From the NCBI GenBank assembly GCA_046542315.1, contig JBKHBO010000067.1, positions 1 to 8,281 on the forward strand: a DNA stretch of 8,281 nt. The letters run 5' to 3'. A program made the position numbers and the translations under genes. Positions 6,390 through 8,281 of the stretch are shown piece by piece (within the stretch, counting starts at the first letter, position 1; the number at the start of each line of letters is the position of its first letter). The DNA comes from PWPR01 sp046542315. Lineage in GTDB: Bacteria > Bacillota > UBA994 > PWPR01. The notes under the pieces were generated by a model, which saw nothing but the letters and a program-made list of their open reading frames with translations, did no database searches and was not told where the DNA came from.

Positions 6390-8188
6390 TTCCCTTCATC
6401 CAAAGATAAAACAGCTAAAAATGCCTCTTGGGGTATTTCTACATTACCCACTTGTTTCATCCTCTTTTTACCTTCCCTTTGTTTCTCTAAAAGTTTTCTT
6501 TTTCTAGAAATATCTCCACCATAACACTTTGACAAAACATTCTTTCTTAAAGCTGCTACAGTTTCTCTTGCAATAATTTTATTGCCTATAGCTGCTTGAA
6601 TAGGAATTGCAAATTGTTTTCTAGGAAGCAAGCCCCTTAATTTTTGAACTAATTGTCTCCCTTTATAGTAAGCATTATCTCTATGTAAAATTGTAGATAA
6701 AGCATCCAAAGGTTCTTCGTTTACAAGTATATCAAGTTTCACTAAATCACTCTTTTTATATCCTATAAACTCATAATCAAAGGTTGCATATCCTCTTGTT
6801 TTGCTTTTTAGTTGATCAAAAAAATCATATAATATTTCAGCTAAGGGAATCTCATAAACTAACTTTACTCTTTTACCATCATTCCCATAAACCATATCTT
6901 TATATTCCGCACGACTTTCTAAAGTAACTTCCATAACATTCCCAATATAATCATCTGGAGTAAAAATAGTAGCAGCTACATAAGGTTCTTCAATATAGTC
7001 AATCTCTTTAGGATCTGGCATTCCTGCTGGATTATCAACAAGAATTTGACTGCCATCAGTTAGAGCAACTTTATATGCTACACCTGGTGCAGTTGCAATT
7101 AAGTCAAGCTCATATTCTCTCTCTAGTCTTTCTTGGACTATTTCCATATGCAATAATCCTAAAAATCCGCATCTAAATCCAAATCCTAATGCTACAGAGT
7201 TCTCTGGCTCAAAGGTTAAAGACGCATCATTAAGTTGTAGTTTTTCTAGTGCATCTCTTAAAACATCATAGTCAGCGCCTTGGCTTGGATACAAGCCACA
7301 AAAAACCATTGGAGTAACCTTTTGATAACCAGGCAAAGCTTCCTCAGCTCCGTTTGGATAAATAGTCATAGTATCTCCAACTCGTACATTATTTATATCT
7401 TTCTCTCCAGTAATAACATATCCTACTTCTCCTGAAGAAAGCTTTTCCTTCTTTTTCATTAAAGGAGTAAACACTCCTACTTCATCTACTTGAAATCTTT
7501 TTTTCGAAAACATCATCTCTACTTTATGATCTTTTTCAATCTCTCCATCAATAACTCTCACATAAGCAATTACGCCTCTGTAAGCATCATAGTGAGAATC
7601 AAATACCAAAGCTCTTAATGGTTTATCTTTAATCACTTCTGGAGCAGGTATTCTTTCTACCACAGCTTCAAGTACTTCTTCTATTCCAATACCGAGTTTT
7701 GCTGATATTTCAATGGCATCATCAGGATCCAACCCAAGCTCATATGTTATTTGCTCTCTAATTGCATCAGGGTCAGCACCTGGTAGATCTATTTTATTTA
7801 TTACTGGAATAATCGTTAAGTCCTGCTCTATTGCTAAATATAAATTAGCTAAAGTTTGCGCTTCAATTCCTTGCGCTGCATCTATTATGAGTATAGCTCC
7901 CTCACAAGCTGCTAAGCTTCTGGATACTTCATAATTAAAATCAACATGTCCCGGAGTGTCAATTAAATTAAGTTGATACACCTCGCCGTCTTTGGCTTTA
8001 TAGGACATATTAACTGCTTGTAATTTTATTGTTATTCCACGTTCTCTTTCTAAATCCATACTATCCAATAATTGTTCTTGCATGTTTCGATCTTCTATTG
8101 CCCCTGTAAATTCAAGAATACGGTCTGCTAAAGTAGATTTACCATGGTCTATATGCGCGATAATACTAAAGTTTCTAATTTTTTTCAC
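6386..8188 (-). CDS. lepA: Elongation factor 4 (LepA), translational GTPase
   Basis: A full-length 600-residue LepA/EF4, a ribosome-associated GTPase resembling EF-G that acts on stalled or back-translocating ribosomes and in initiation or ribosome assembly. GTPase motifs are G1 AHIDHGKST (11-19), G2 RERGIT (48-53), G3 DTPGH (77-81, catalytic His81), G4 NKID (131-134) and G5 SAK (162-164). The EF-G-like domains follow, then the LepA-specific C-terminal domain with KCYGGDISRKRKLLEKQ near 550-570. The start is GTG at 8186-8188. No ATG, GTG or TTG lies between it and the in-frame upstream stop ten codons back, so this start is forced. Its ribosome binding site, AGGTGG (8193-8198), is imperfect. 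It heads the minus-strand cluster with hemW overlapping its stop codon. Confidence 0.97.
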   Translation of the reverse strand: MKKIRNFSIIAHIDHGKSTLADRILEFTGAIEDRNMQEQLLDSMDLERERGITIKLQAVNMSYKAKDGEVYQLNLIDTPGHVDFNYEVSRSLAACEGAILIIDAAQGIEAQTLANLYLAIEQDLTIIPVINKIDLPGADPDAIREQITYELGLDPDDAIEISAKLGIGIEEVLEAVVERIPAPEVIKDKPLRALVFDSHYDAYRGVIAYVRVIDGEIEKDHKVEMMFSKKRFQVDEVGVFTPLMKKKEKLSSGEVGYVITGEKDINNVRVGDTMTIYPNGAEEALPGYQKVTPMVFCGLYPSQGADYDVLRDALEKLQLNDASLTFEPENSVALGFGFRCGFLGLLHMEIVQERLEREYELDLIATAPGVAYKVALTDGSQILVDNPAGMPDPKEIDYIEEPYVAATIFTPDDYIGNVMEVTLESRAEYKDMVYGNDGKRVKLVYEIPLAEILYDFFDQLKSKTRGYATFDYEFIGYKKSDLVKLDILVNEEPLDALSTILHRDNAYYKGRQLVQKLRGLLPRKQFAIPIQAAIGNKIIARETVAALRKNVLSKCYGGDISRKRKLLEKQREGKKRMKQVGNVEIPQEAFLAVLSLDEGK

Positions 8189-8232
8189 CGTACCACCTAC
8201 TTTCTCTCTTATTAGTAATTAGGGCATTCTTT

Positions 8233-8260
8233 ATAGTAACATAAATACATATAATAACAA
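8233..8260 (-). promoter_or_regulatory. Probable lepA promoter
   Basis: On the minus strand, TTGTTA (8255-8260) and TACTAT (8233-8238) are separated by 16 bases, and the -10 is preceded by TGT, giving an extended -10. The predicted start near 8226 leaves a leader of about 37 bases before the GTG start codon. The surrounding region (8199-8281) is very AT-rich and holds no other recognisable feature, so the match is only moderately informative. Read-through from a gene beyond the window cannot be excluded. Confidence 0.4.
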
Positions 8261-8281
8261 CATTATTTAGTTAAATATTGT

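Noticed and set aside
4873..7934. Plus-strand open frames opposite PAP2, hemW/lepA and lepA (4873-5064, 6336-6524, 7713-7934)
   Set aside because: They are antisense to well-recognised genes and have no independent support.
1..8281. Search for a defence system, mobile element, CRISPR array, riboswitch or tRNA
   Set aside because: No transposase, integrase, spaced direct repeats, long terminal inverted repeats, structured leader or cloverleaf was seen. Gene content is ordinary chromosomal.

Overview
The window looks like an ordinary housekeeping and accessory stretch of a low-GC Bacillota (Firmicutes) chromosome, Clostridia-like or Bacilli-like. The evidence is AT-rich DNA, strong AGGAGG-type ribosome binding sites, short intergenic gaps, U-tailed intrinsic terminators, a lepA-hemW gene pair and a YwrD-type gamma-glutamyltransferase. 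Genus or species cannot be assigned from sequence alone. Seven complete protein genes are present, plus a possible gene tail at the left edge. I see no tRNA, rRNA, CRISPR array, transposase, phage gene or integration site.

Layout. (1) Positions 1-2431 hold a two-gene ABC exporter operon on the minus strand: ATPase first, then a roughly 12-TM permease overlapping it by 8 bases, closed by a strong hairpin terminator at 54-91. (2) Positions 2432-2557 form a divergent control region. It has extended -10 elements facing the glutamyltransferase gene and a near-perfect inverted repeat in the leader of the ABC operon. (3) Positions 2558-4171 on the plus strand encode a cytosolic GGT-like Ntn hydrolase, ended by a 14-bp-stem terminator shared with the convergent gene. 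(4) Positions 4224-8188 on the minus strand read lepA, hemW (4-base ATGA overlap), a PAP2 phosphatase (39-base gap), then a VOC-fold protein (87-base gap). The first three are probably one transcript, and the VOC gene may or may not be part of it.

How the genes relate. The ABC ATPase and permease should form one membrane export complex. LepA (translation factor) and HemW (heme-trafficking radical SAM protein) are a conserved neighbour pair rather than a pathway. In many Bacillota hemW is followed by hrcA-grpE-dnaK, but here a membrane phosphatase follows. The GGT-like enzyme stands alone and is probably transcribed separately.

I found no convincing undescribed system. The observations most worth checking are that the GGT-like enzyme lacks the residues that normally hold the gamma-glutamyl alpha-carboxylate and alpha-amino groups, the inverted repeat in the ABC operon leader, and the synteny break after hemW.
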